Shown here: positions 14,901-25,800 of the stretch, in pieces
How positions within the stretch are numbered: the stretch's first letter is position 1
How the letters are laid out: each line of letters starts with the position of its first letter
From: Carcinoscorpius rotundicauda
Lineage: Eukaryota > Arthropoda > Merostomata > Xiphosura > Limulidae
DNA length: 64,000 bases
Direction of reading: 5' to 3'
Assembly (NCBI GenBank): GCA_011833715.1
Contig: CM022394.1
Span: forward strand, 101,711,458 to 101,775,457
Notes under the pieces: model-generated
Database searches by the model: none
What the model was told of the DNA's origin: nothing
Seen by the model: only the letters and a program-made list of their open reading frames with translations
Program-made: the position numbers and the translations under genes

Positions 14901-17330
14901 TGAATCTGTTGAGTGAAGGTTTCATTGTGTTTTATCTTATCATAAAAGGATTCGTTAATTTTTGTGTTCCAAATTTTATCTGTATTGCTTACACCAGTAC
15001 AGGTAATACGTGCCTAAAGGATTCTTTAAGCATTTTTTTCTTCATGGTTGGGTATACTAGGGAATGGATTATTTTTGTGAAAATATAGTATTGAACGTGT
15101 AGGGTCTAAACTTAGACCCAAAGTCTTCTCTCTACCAATTAACATGTAGTCTGGACTTCAGACTCATAACCATGCTTTCTTTCTATTAGCTTTTGTTGGA
15201 TACCCATATGTTAAAGACAGTTTTGTTGGATCTTCCAACTTTAGGATCTCAAGTAGTGAAGAAAGCACCAGCAAGGTGAGAAAAAAAAGAGGTTTTCTTG
15301 AAACTCCATTACCTTAATATGCAGCTCATCCTTTCACATTACTTTTGCTACAGGTTCCATCAGTTTAAAGAATACATATTTTCTGCAGTTTACATAATTC
15401 TTAAGAGTTCCATAAAATTATTAGTGAATAATTTGTACACACTGTAAATATAGCTTCCTGGGGCTCTTCTACAAATAACCTCAACACTCAATAGATATCA
15501 TAGCTAATTTTTCATTTAGATCATTCATAAACCTAAACCTTATTCTGCAAGTACAGATAGCTTTTCTAACACAATTCTAATGATCTCTGCCATAAAGTTA
15601 TTGTGCTTTCTCTTACTGGCTTAAATTTTTTTTATATAACACAAGGATTTCTGTTTTGTTTTTGAGTTTGATGACAAGTAAATAAGAAATGGCTGTAATT
15701 TTTTCTTTACAATTACTAAACTATGTGATAACTTCTGGTGTTTCTGTGTAGTTTAACTACCACCTCAGTCCCCCATGTACTCTCAGGTGATGTTTTAACC
15801 TCACATCCTTTAATGTAGTATTCCAATGTTGTTTTTTCTGAAAGAAGCATAAACATTAACTCTGTTAAAGGAAATGTCCATAATTAATATTTTTATAGTT
15901 ATAGGCTTATATAACAGTCCAAGTAAATCAGTGGTTCTGAACCTTTTTTATGCCCTACACCCCTAAAATATTTAATGTTCTCGCACCCCTCCTAGTAATT
16001 ATTTATTTAAGAATAAAGGTGAAGGTGGCCAAAACAAATTTTTATAATGTTATCTGCACCCCTGGTTGGGAACCACTGAAGTAAATTAACTAACCACTAG
16101 CTGACAGCTAAAATTTCAGTGTCCATCACTGCTGCATTTTCCATGACTTATAAATGACACGTGTTTAACATATAAAAATGCAAGGTTGATATTTCATCTT
16201 AGGTAGCTGGAAACATTTTTTTAAAAGATTCCTTGACTTATGTTATAGGCATAACTAGAAGGTACTTGGAAATAAATTGATACAATACGTTTTTTTTAAA
16301 TGTAGCTACACCAAAATTGTTGTCAAGGGAATGACTAAGGCAGAAATGATACTGAAGGTATGTTTATCTTCTATTTATACATAAAAGTAGATTTTAGATC
16401 ATTCTCTAAGTATTCACAGAATACAAGATTAAGGTAGGGGAAACACAGCTGCTGAGTACTATAAGTTTGTTGTGTATAAGGTTAGTGATAACAAAAATGT
16501 AACAAGGTGGTTTTAAAGTCCCATTGTCTACTTTGTGTTAGGTTGTCCTGTCACCACATGAACCCAATGAGAGTTTTGTTGAAAACTACATCAAACTATT
16601 ACCAGAATCAGATCTTTCGGAGTTCCAGAAGGTTCTTGACATGAAGGTAAGTGTAGTTAGTCCACTGAGCAAGAACAAATAATATGCATTCCTGTCTCTC
16701 TTGTGTTTATTGTATCCTAGCAACCCCAAAGGAAGTTATCTCCACAGTAGTAGGAATACAATTATTTTTTACACAAGTCCTTGAAAATTCCCAAGTGACT
16801 ACATAAATATATAATAGATGTATAATTATAACCATGTCCAAAAATACATTAAACTATTGTTATAAAAGTAGTTAGTTATTTAATGTATAATTTTAATAAA
16901 CTGAAGTTAAATAACTACATATAAATATGGTGTAACGTTGTAGTTGACACTTATTCTCTGAAGAAGCTGACAGTTTTTTACATTTTTAAACTGGATTATT
17001 AACAACGTTAGTAGTAAGTAAATCTAGGTCACGTTCCTGCACTATTGGGCCAAGGTTATGTCTGAAATATTTTGTTACCAGTACAATATATTCAAAAGAA
17101 ATATTTTTCTAATTGTTGGAAGATTTTTCAGCAAATTCGGTAATTTGTATTCCTTTCTCCAGGGTCTGCGACGAAGCGAGGTAAATGCTTTGATAGATAT
17201 TTTTCGTTCTGGCCTTCCTAATTCTACAGTGACCCAAGTAACCACTAGCTCAAATACTGTGGGAGCCAGTCCAGAGAGGGGGTCAAGCGGAATCAGAAGA
17301 CTAGAGAAATTAATAAAGAAAAAGTTCTAA
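2978..17330 (+). CDS. VPS53: VPS53, GARP/EARP tethering complex subunit (C-terminal two thirds, 14 exons)
   Basis: VPS53 is a subunit of GARP (with VPS51, VPS52, VPS54), which tethers endosome-derived vesicles at the trans-Golgi network, and of EARP on recycling endosomes. Coding exons are 2978-3120, 3300-3471, 5085-5186, 7552-7646, 8308-8544, 9219-9375, 10306-10388, 12304-12382, 13117-13265, 14216-14285, 15190-15275, 16306-16357, 16542-16646 and 17163-17330. All have GT-AG boundaries and matching phases. Together they give about 565 codons ending at TAA 17328-17330. Recognisable blocks are VAWLDKIDRRYAWLKRHL and FPPDWEVSERIAVEFC (first exon), LLFSIQRTTNFE (second), RKYFTQFCVKFA and TFIPKFNNHLFKCKPIS (9th and 10th), SYTKIVVKGMTKAEMILK (12th) and the basic tail RRLEKLIKKKF. 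The exon at 5085-5186 encodes an acidic, poorly conserved linker. The family is usually about 800 residues, so roughly 250 N-terminal residues lie off the left edge. Identification rests on recognised family sequence, not on a search. Confidence 0.95.
5880..7010 (+). mobile_element. Heavily decayed LINE reverse transcriptase in VPS53 intron 3
   Basis: Broken + strand reading frames keep the order of a non-LTR reverse transcriptase. A palm-like FDCEKAYD block lies near 6017 and a KKGCVVSPN block (compare RQGCVLSP) near 6183. The latter is followed by VRNALEDKLDG-like residues. A FKYL block (compare the usual F-KYLG after the YADD region) follows near 6550. Further along, ILQTPEWPG-like and GQHLKRRVSR-like pieces resemble the C-terminal part of such ORFs. 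Many stops and frameshifts are present, so this is a fossil. The clade cannot be assigned by eye. Confidence 0.5.
6304..6372. mobile_element. piggyBac-like MITE, copy 1
   Basis: A 69-bp unit bounded by TTAA on both sides, reading TTAACCCTT at the left and AGGGTTAA at the right. Reverse-complemented, it aligns along its whole length with 41109-41178, including a shared TTGATGATGG block. TTAA target duplication with CCCT...AGGG ends is typical of piggyBac superfamily MITEs. It interrupts the decayed LINE of VPS53 intron 3 and so is the younger insertion. Confidence 0.55.
8553..8665 (+). mobile_element. tRNA-derived SINE (family B) in VPS53 intron 5
   Basis: Begins within ten bases of the exon 5 donor. 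A tRNA-like head with CTAGTACAGCAG (A-box-like) and GGTTCAATTTCC (B-box-like, compare GGTTCGAATCC) is closed by a GTGGGG acceptor-arm-like end. This is followed by AGATAGCCTGATGTGGCTTT, the same AGATAGCC...GCTTTG core seen at the 3' end of the other SINEs in the window. Confidence 0.65.
9612..9728 (+). mobile_element. Degenerate tRNA-derived SINE (family B) in VPS53 intron 6
   Basis: A diverged relative of the 8553-8665 element. Near 9664 it has GTGTTCGGTTCCATGC in the B-box position, followed by ATATAGCCCAATATGATGCT, equivalent to the AGATAGCC...GGCTTTG core. No target-site duplication was identified. Confidence 0.45.
10171..10255. repeat. Imperfect inverted repeat with hammerhead-like core
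   Basis: Two roughly 35-base arms face each other. On the - strand, CTGATGA (10206-10200) is followed by a potential stem AGTCTC/GAGGACT with a TGATAA loop, then GAAA (10180-10177). On the + strand, the matching arm from about 10234 reads CTGATAA...GAGAGGACTGAA. CTGATGA-stem-GAAA is the conserved core order of a hammerhead ribozyme, and such motifs occur in Penelope-like elements. A complete stem III and cleavage site were not demonstrated. Confidence 0.4.
15929..16078. mobile_element. 150-bp hAT-type MITE with perfect 8-bp target duplication
   Basis: The left end is CAGTGGTTCTGAACC and the right end is GGTTGGGAACCACTG, giving inverted termini of about 15 bp. Identical 8-bp flanks AAGTAAAT lie at 15921-15928 and 16079-16086. 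An 8-bp duplication and CAGTGGTTC-type ends are diagnostic of non-autonomous hAT elements. It is too short to encode a transposase. It sits in the VPS53 intron between exons 11 and 12. Confidence 0.9.
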
Positions 17331-17393
17331 TAATTTATGCCGAGGACGATATTTATTTATAGTTTGACCTGTATGAGATATGGATATGTACAA

Positions 17394-17399
17394 AATAAA
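17394..17399 (+). promoter_or_regulatory. Candidate polyadenylation signal of VPS53
   Basis: A perfect AATAAA lies 64 bases after the VPS53 stop codon. It is the first one downstream and would give a very short 3' UTR. No transcript data are available to confirm its use. Confidence 0.6.
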
Positions 17400-19814
17400 T
17401 GTTAGAGAAATCTCGCAGTTTGCCTGAGCCTTAGTGGAGAGCCTTTGGGCTGACATTATGGAAAGGGTAATATTGTATACTTTCAGCTGTGAGCTTTTTT
17501 ATAAGAGTGACAGTCAGTCCCACTATTTGACTGGGCTGTTGTTAGCCTATGTTTCACGTCTGTCTGTCTTCCAACACAACCTTATGAAAGTAGACTAATT
17601 TTAATTAAGAAGTCCTACATTTGTTTTGGAGCTAAAACAGGTAGTAATCAGTGAAAAGTTTCTGTTCACGGTCAGCCCACCACACCAGCTGTTATAATTA
17701 CAGAGAACTTTGTTTTGGAAACATTTTACTGAAACAAGATTTCAAAGAGCACAAATCATGTTAAGGATTCATATTTTAATAGCATGAACACCAGTGTACA
17801 GAAGATATCCCATGGTATTTAAAAATGTTTACAGAGAAACAATACAGGCATGGTTCAAACTCTAAAGGCGACGTTGGTATAATTATTAAAATATTAAAAA
17901 GTGCTTGGTAACGAGAAATGACAAAATATGAAGTATATACACACACACACACACACACATACTACTCTTTTTGCTTCGGTGAAATTCAGAGATCTATCAA
18001 AGTTTGATCTCAAACTACGAACAAAATTTTAAAAAGTGATTTCTATTTACTTGGTTACGGCATCTTTTTTAAGTTTTCGTTTAAAAAGGGTTAAAACAGT
18101 GAGTCAAGTGATGAGATATAATACAGATACACATACTCGTAGTAATTACTTATTATTTTCATTAAATAATTTTATATTACTTATTACCCGAATCACTCCC
18201 GGCGCTCAAAAAAAAATTTTGCACCCCATACTTTGGGAAATGTTCAGTGAAGTAACAAAAACTTCAATTGCGATATTGTTGACGAGACTTGCCTTCACGT
18301 GCTTCCCGCACGCGGGGTCTAAATAGTATGTTTTAACTACGGCTCACATTTTGTCGGTAGACTTCGTTAGAATACCGAAATAAACAATATTTTTTTAGGT
18401 TGTTCTAAACTTTGATGTGAAACAAGGATTTGATAATAAAGTCGCTTCAAGCCTGGCGTCTGTTATTTGTTAAAACTGTCAGAATATAATAAAATGACGA
18501 AGAAGAAATGTGATCCAAGACTAAACTTAACAAAAAGCATTTGGGCATTAAAGGTTTTAATTGTAATATAAAACAGTATGATTATAGGTTTTATTGGCCT
18601 ACAAAATACAATAATATACAAAATCTCGTTTCGGCCAACCTAAATGTAGTTTGGTATTGCAAGACCTACGAATAAAGCTATAAACAGCCGAGAAGTTTCT
18701 AGCTAAAAGGTTCCATTTTTTCTATAATTAATTAATTTGTTGTTCCCACTTAAAGTGGACAATTAATTTAAAAGTAACACATTATACCTGATAAATTTTT
18801 TATCCATTTGCTCGTGTATTCATCACCCCTACTTTAAGAGCACTGCTTCCCAAACATACAAATCCATGTAAACACTAAAAATATCCATTACAGATAAAAG
18901 TATAACATTCCACAAATCTACAAATAACAGATGGAGGTTCTGAATTGTTTCTTTTATAGAAAATGTGAAGACAGCAAAATAAGAAAAAAAAAACGCAAGT
19001 TACATGTATGTATAAATATATACGTATATGAAATGTTAAAATCAAGCACGTGGAAATTTATTTGTGACAAAAATGTGCCTCTTCTTTTGTCTTTTTCACT
19101 TCAAGATTACATAATATTAGATACAATTTTTCTGATTATAACAAGTTCACAGAAAAAAATATAAATTTTTAGCTAAAGTTTTATATATTTTTCATTCAAT
19201 AAACATCGTAAAATCCATAGTCTCGTAAACGTAAAAACAGGTGGCGCCAGTGTAGAGAGGAAATGTTACGTGAAGAATAGAAAAAAAACAAACAAGTGTG
19301 CATACTGTAAAACGTGATTTATAGGTTTTATATTTTAAGTTATAAAAGTACATGATATATTTAGAGATCTGTCCATAATACTGGATTTTTCATACGAAAC
19401 AACGAGTATAAAATGTTGGCACAGCATACACTTCAAATAATAAACATGAAATACGGTCAGTTTTTCTTCGTATACAATACACACCATCGGGGTCAAACAC
19501 CGCGACAGACCACGAACAATTACAAATTAAATGACTAGTAATTGTTCATTGTGGTTTTGCTTATGATACGTTCCTCTTCAATCTACCCCTAATATCGAAA
19601 ATAACTTGGGGACACTAAATATAGGATCTAGGGTGGCACAGCTTGTAAAAATTAGATATGAAGTCGTTGAGTACAACACTTGTGGCTTAAATAGTTCTTT
19701 CGAACAATGGACTGTACAGTTATTTTGAATAAACTGCAGTTTGTTTGTTTTTCGGTTTTTCTTTCGCACACTTACGTATGAATAACCGAAACATAAAACC
19801 GTATTCGTTTAACT
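17400..19814. other. Intergenic stretch between convergent VPS53 and smoothelin-like genes
   Basis: This is the tail-to-tail interval. It should contain the smoothelin-like 3' UTR on the - strand. TTTATT (AATAAA on the - strand) occurs at 19057-19062 and near 18589. Either could serve as its polyadenylation signal. A short CA run lies at about 17939-17960. No further exon or mobile element was recognised. Confidence 0.5.
17939..17960. repeat. (CA)n microsatellite
   Basis: An uninterrupted run of about ten CA dinucleotides, immediately after a TATA-rich stretch. Confidence 0.9.
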
Positions 19815-22800
19815 TTATACCTGGTCTCGAAATCTTCGGTAAAAGCTTTGGACGTACGTAAATACACATTTCCAGTCTGGTTTCTTCATCAGGACCATGT
19901 CTTCCACATCCAGAAGGGGCGCAATGCCGGCTTTGTCTCTGTAAAGTTTGTTTATGTAATATAGGTTTCTAACAACAGTAAAGCAAAGCCAGGAACAAAA
20001 TACAAATAACAATGTTATAACAAATTTTTAAACAGAAGCAAGAAATACGGATAAAAATATACTCAACTCGTGTTTCTTCATTTCGAAAGATAAGTCATAC
20101 AAAGTAAAAAGTTCAAAGCTATTTACATATGCAAATATCTAGCAAGCCTTCTACGTAAGATACTAACAATGATGTGAGTAAAAATTAATGTTACAAAGTC
20201 GGAGCATGGGCCGATCATTTCCACTATTTTGAGCTGTAACACACGATTTGTACGTTCGAGTGTGGGTACATGACTTCAAGTATGTTGATCAGCCATCACT
20301 AACCCGATATTTTATTAAAGAGGTAAAACTGAAGCAACTGACAAACCCTGTTACTTAATAAATCATTAACCCATTAAGACCCAAAACTTTTTTGGTGGAG
20401 AGGTAAAATTTGCTTGATGTATTTATGTTTAGAAAACGTCATAAGCATGAAAACACTGTCCGATAATGTATTTTTATGGCACTAATCTAAGGCAGTGAAC
20501 AACACAAAACAGTAAAGCTAATTTAATTACTGAAATATCGACAAAATCTAAGTGTGCAGTTGTTAATAAAATAATAAATACATTTCAATTTGCCTACATT
20601 TTTATGCAAGATAATAGTTGTTTGGTTGATTTAGTGTTTTATGGCACAAAGCAGATAGGCTATATGGGCCAAACATCCGATAAAATGTAAAAGTAAAGTA
20701 AATTAGTAAAATCCATAAAATGAAATGAAGGTGAAACAAAACAGAGTTTAAAAACATAAATAGCATAAAACCAATGTTGACATCTAGTCTACAACATTAA
20801 GAGAGAAACTACAGCAATTCAAGTTGTAAATGTCTTTCTGTAACATAACTGTAATTATCACAACCTACCAGGAAGACCAACAGGTACAAGAACCACCGTC
20901 AGTCACCTGAAATTGGCCATTCCAGTCCTGGTTCGGAGTTGTGTGTCATTATGGCCATTTTCAAAAAGTAATAAAAGTGTTAAAAGACGTGTGGCAAAAT
21001 GTTAATAATAACTAGTCAGGATGACTAACGTGTAGTTCAAACAGCAGCATTAGTCTCCTGAAGTTGGCCTTTCTAGTCCTGGTTTCGGGTTATTTAACGT
21101 TACGGCCATTTTCTAATTTCAAATCGAGCTAGATGGACTTTGATCCTTAAAAGAGAATCACATTAAAAAAGATCTTATGTATAAATTAAAATGATTAATG
21201 ACCTTTAAAAAACTAAAAGCATTACCAAGGTGGACAGTGTCGCCATCACCAATAACTCTGTTTGACGTTATGGACATGTTTAAGACAGTGCCGTCGTTGA
21301 GAGTCGTAACAACGGCAAGAAAGTAAAATGTGGCTTATTGTGACCTGAGTGGTACACAGACTACACAATAGTGCATCAGTTCCAGATAAAAGAAAACGAT
21401 GAAAAAAAAAGTCCAATACAGGGTTTTGTTTGGAAAAGCTCGTTGTCGCGTTGCTCACTACAAGTTGACTGCCAGCTGGCACGGAGCCGAGCCTTGAATA
21501 CAGGACCACAGTCCATGTATGGAACAGACACACCGTTGATAATGCCAAAGAAGATATATTTAGCTGCGATGTCGACGAGCTCGTTCCCGCGAATACCGAA
21601 TACCGACGTGGTCCGGTATCGAGTAAAACTGGATAGAAGTAGATGTTAAAGAGAAATGGACCATTCGGTTTTCAACATCGGCGAGAACAGGGTGAGTAGT
21701 AATCTGAAGCGATTCCAGGGCCAGCAGAGAAATGACCGAGTCAGTATAAATAGTACAGTTTGAGTACTGCTCAGCTTCTCTGTGATCCAGAGCAAGAGAA
21801 ATGGTGTAAAGTTCAGTAGTGAACACAGAAGATGTAGAGGGGATTCTGTGCACAACCACTGAACCACAATAAACCGTGGCAGAGCCCACAGAGTCACCTG
21901 ATTTTGAACCATCCGTATAAATAGGAATGGAAGGATGATTAGAAAGATGTTCAGTAAGTAAAAATTGGTACTTTCAATCGGGAGTATATACTTTTCTCAG
22001 ATGGCTTAAAGAAAGGTAACATTTGGGGACTGTAATAAGCCATAGTGAAATGGGCTGACAAGTGGATACTGTAATGTTATCCAAGGACAGACCCAATTCA
22101 TCCAACTGCGTCTTGATACAAAGGCCAAAACAAGAAATGGCAGATCGTCTGTTCCTAAAAGGTAAGGCCCACTGAGGAAGGAAAACACAATACCAGGTGG
22201 GATGCTTTGGTAAGGAACGAAGTTTCGAAGCATACAGTAAAGACAGTTGCAAACGGCAAAGGTGCAAAGAAGGTTCATGAGACTATGTATAAGCTCTGAA
22301 CTGGGGAGGTGTAAAAAGCCTCAGTGCAGAGCCAAAGTCCTTGATGATGAATAAGGTCTAAGCCAAGGGTCTGGCAGAGCCCTAGACCAGTGATCCATTG
22401 TCGAGTTTCAATCGAATAAGAACACGATATATCTTTTACATTGAACATCGATCTGATTCCCAAGTGGTGATAGAAAGGATACGGAGGATATTTAGGGCTC
22501 TTTTACATTTGACCCGTAGCTGCTTGATGTGTGATATGTCTCCAGATCGAAGCTTCTTTACTAATTTTAGAGAGCCAGAAAGTCCCTCTAGTCCCTTCTG
22601 AATAAAAAAGGGGGACATTTGCCCAAAAGGTTTCTCTGAAAGAGAATGTAGGATAAGAAAATGAGGTACTTGTGTTACAGATGTTGAAAATTGCTGCTCA
22701 GAAACTTCAATACGTGGTCGTTTACCTATTGACTGTTTTTTCACTATTTTATTTAAATTTTTATTTGGAGGATCCATAGGAAAAAAGGAAATTTCGGTGC

Positions 22801-25800
22801 CCACTGACCCCACCCACCATGGAGCCCTACAAGGGGATGCACTACAATGTCAAAAACAAATGTACAAATTCAAAAACAAACAAACATTTAAAAAAAAAGT
22901 AACTTTTGTCACCCTGAAACAAAACTCACGATAAGTTAAATAAATAATAAAAAGCGACTAGTTCAGGTAATAAACGTATAATTAGTTGTGAGTTAAAATT
23001 GTAAATGCTTTTCAAAACCCGTCCAAGGATATACAAGATATGTTTGTAGAAAACGTACAATTTTTGAAGTGAAACTCAAACAAGGAATGGTGCTTTACAT
23101 TTAAGTAAAAAACAATGGGAGGAGAGGAATTATACTACGAAAAAAGTAATGTATAGATGTTTTAATGTTTAGAATGTTTAGGTACGAAACGCTTTTCCTC
23201 TGATGGTTTGAATCTTTGATGGTATCAAGTTCAAAAATGAAGAGTTATTTTTTTTGTGGTGTATGCCCCCTTTTGTTTTGGTTCAACAAAGTATCAGAAC
23301 CTATTTTACACATTTTTTAAAAAATATGCGAAAAGAAAAAAAACAATTAATTTACTAATTTCCATCAGTCTCTTAACATCATGTAGCGTATTGACTTCAA
23401 GGAGGATTCTCATAACCCTTTGAACCCCGTCTACGTTCGCCAATGAAAATGCTTTCCGTCTGTTAAATGCGTTTTTAACATTTCAGTAAAACAAGGGTTA
23501 GGAAAAAAATGATATGGTAACACATAACATATATTTTGTTCATCAATTTATAGGTAGTTACAATTAATTGTCAAACACTTTTTTTTTTAATTTTAAAAAT
23601 ATCGATACAAATGTGCTATGAATGCAATATAACGTGTGAACAAAACGAAAAGAACTAAGCCTATTTTCCTAATGCTGTGCAGTGATTTTGTTGATTTCAC
23701 ATAAATGTTGTTCTTATTATGACAATAACATAATTTACAGTTACCTGAAAATATTAAGATTTTCTAAATGTAAGTAATAAACACTTACTCTGCTGTTCGG
23801 AACCCCAAATCAAAATTATAACGACGATTTTTCGGATTGAGAGAGTCGAAATCAAACGAATCTGGGTAAAAATGGTGGATAAGGGCACAGAAGGCTAATC
23901 CGTCACTCCAACTGGTCGAGAAGTTCTGTATGTCAATGTTCTACGTCAAAATCGTAGAAGAGATAAATACAAAATAAGAAAAGTTCACTTTAATATTATT
24001 TAATTTTTCGCAAGTCAACAACTAACACATTTGAAACAACAAACAAACTAAAATTTTACGTTAATGTTGCATTACTGGTTTCACTGTTTCGCCACATCTC
24101 GGCGCATATGACAGGAACGAACAATTATAATATTATCAAAATGTTTTAAATAATTTAAATTTATAGTAATAACAATAGTTATTTCAGACTTGTCGTAAGA
24201 ATGCGAGTTTTGAATACCATTTTGGAAAAAAATTAAAGCTATTCTAATCCTAAGATTATCGTAATATTGCAAAATAAACAAAAGAAAATTATATTCGCGA
24301 CAAAATATACTGGAAACTTAAACAAAAATATTGAAAAGTTAATTGTTTTTCTTTGTACTTAATACTGTGAAACAACTTATTAAATAATACTTTATAATTA
24401 AGTCTTATTTGGACACTTTTATAGGCAGTACTGATGTTGTAGTTAATGGTGCTTTTGTAAGCGTAAAAACTAATATGGCCAAATACCAGGAATGTTAATA
24501 AGAGAGTTAATCACAATATAACGTTTTTAAATTTTAGAACATCTACCTGGTGACACATTTAGGAAGTTCTGCTTTTACTTGATATATTTTTAACCGCAGT
24601 TTCTCAGATACTCCGATAATATGTGACTATGCTATTTAGTTTGTTATCAACCACAACAAACCTAAAAATTAATAACGTTATCTTGTTTTAGGGGTTAAAA
24701 TGTCAGTATTAGATTTTTGGAGTTAATTTTAGTTGAAGGTTCCAACTTCAAAAACAAATGTCGCATTCTTTTTTATCTCTTACTTGATACTGACGAACAT
24801 AATATGAAATGTAACGCTCTCTGTCGGCACACTTTTCATTCAATTTATTACTGTGCAACTCAAACATTACATTGCAAAAATCATATGTCACTGTGTTCTA
24901 TTGACATAACAAGTAACAATGTCGCAATAAACTGCACACACTCAATTAGTGACGTCAGCAACATATACAACCGTCAATACAAAAGTAAAACAAAAAAGTT
25001 ACGCATGCCAATAGAATCTTTCACTGACATAAGCCACGAAGCCCGGATTATTTTTCACAGAATACCCCCGCATGTCGTGTAATGATAGTACAGCAACGCA
25101 AAAACCCGTAAAATACAAAGAAATACTGCAAGGGAAACCGAAACAGCACAGTCACCATAAGTCCATACTGTTGACTGTAATATTAAACATGCAATACAAC
25201 AACAGTGTTAGAATAAAGAAACTAATAAAATATTGTCAAAAATCTATGGTTCGAGAGTCGGTCATATGTTAATCAGAAGGTCGTGTAAATACCCCAGACA
25301 ATATCTACGAAGTTTTTGTGTTATTTTTGAATCATCACATACCAACATAAAGTAATTTACGTTTATGAATAATATCACGAGATTTGCTCCAAATTGTTTA
25401 TATTACCCAACATATCAACTGTTTTGTTATTATATCACTAATTTATTTTCGCCAGGGGTAAAATAGGAAATTAGAAATTTCAGATTCGTCTATTCAGGTC
25501 TTGTCAGCACAACCTGGGTAAGTACACCAAGGAAGTAAGTACAGTTAGACTCCTTATTACGTGTGATGTACGGATATATATATCATCTGTGGGGTTTTAA
25601 GTACTTTTAACCCATTATTTAATAAAGTTAATATAGGTGAGTGAATAATATTAGGTTATTTGTTACCCGATATTATCTAGTAAACCAATGTTTTCATCAA
25701 CAATACAACTTGGCACGTGAAACGTTCAAGTTAATATTAAAGCAACAAAGAAGGATGTTATAGTGCGCCACCTATCGGTAAAACGTTAACGTTTAATTGT

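Larger units (their letters stand above)
20630..22850 (-). mobile_element. Internally deleted non-LTR retrotransposon (RNase H-bearing LINE)
   Basis: Read on the - strand from 22850, the element has a 5' leader and an ORF1 start (MDPPNKN near 22777). After LRSGD and a short stretch, it passes directly to the thumb/connection part of a reverse-transcriptase ORF (YSIETRQWITGLGL, TSPVQSLYIVS). It continues with an RNase H domain (TTELYTISLALD, IYTDSVISLLALESLQ) and a C-terminal CSLCTTQVTISHILLSC zinc-finger-like motif. The 3' end near 20640 reads (+ strand) TGGCACAAAGC. Zinc knuckles, endonuclease and the reverse-transcriptase core are missing. Frameshifts separate the remaining pieces. It lies in the smoothelin-like intron 19939-23788. 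Confidence 0.8.

Noticed and set aside
21371..21649. + strand 92-codon ORF
   Set aside because: Antisense shadow of the LINE RNase H and zinc-finger-like tail.
24717..25082. 121-codon ORF in a smoothelin-like intron
   Set aside because: It starts at TTG, has a cysteine- and serine-rich composition without recognisable motifs, and no splice sites of good quality flank it.
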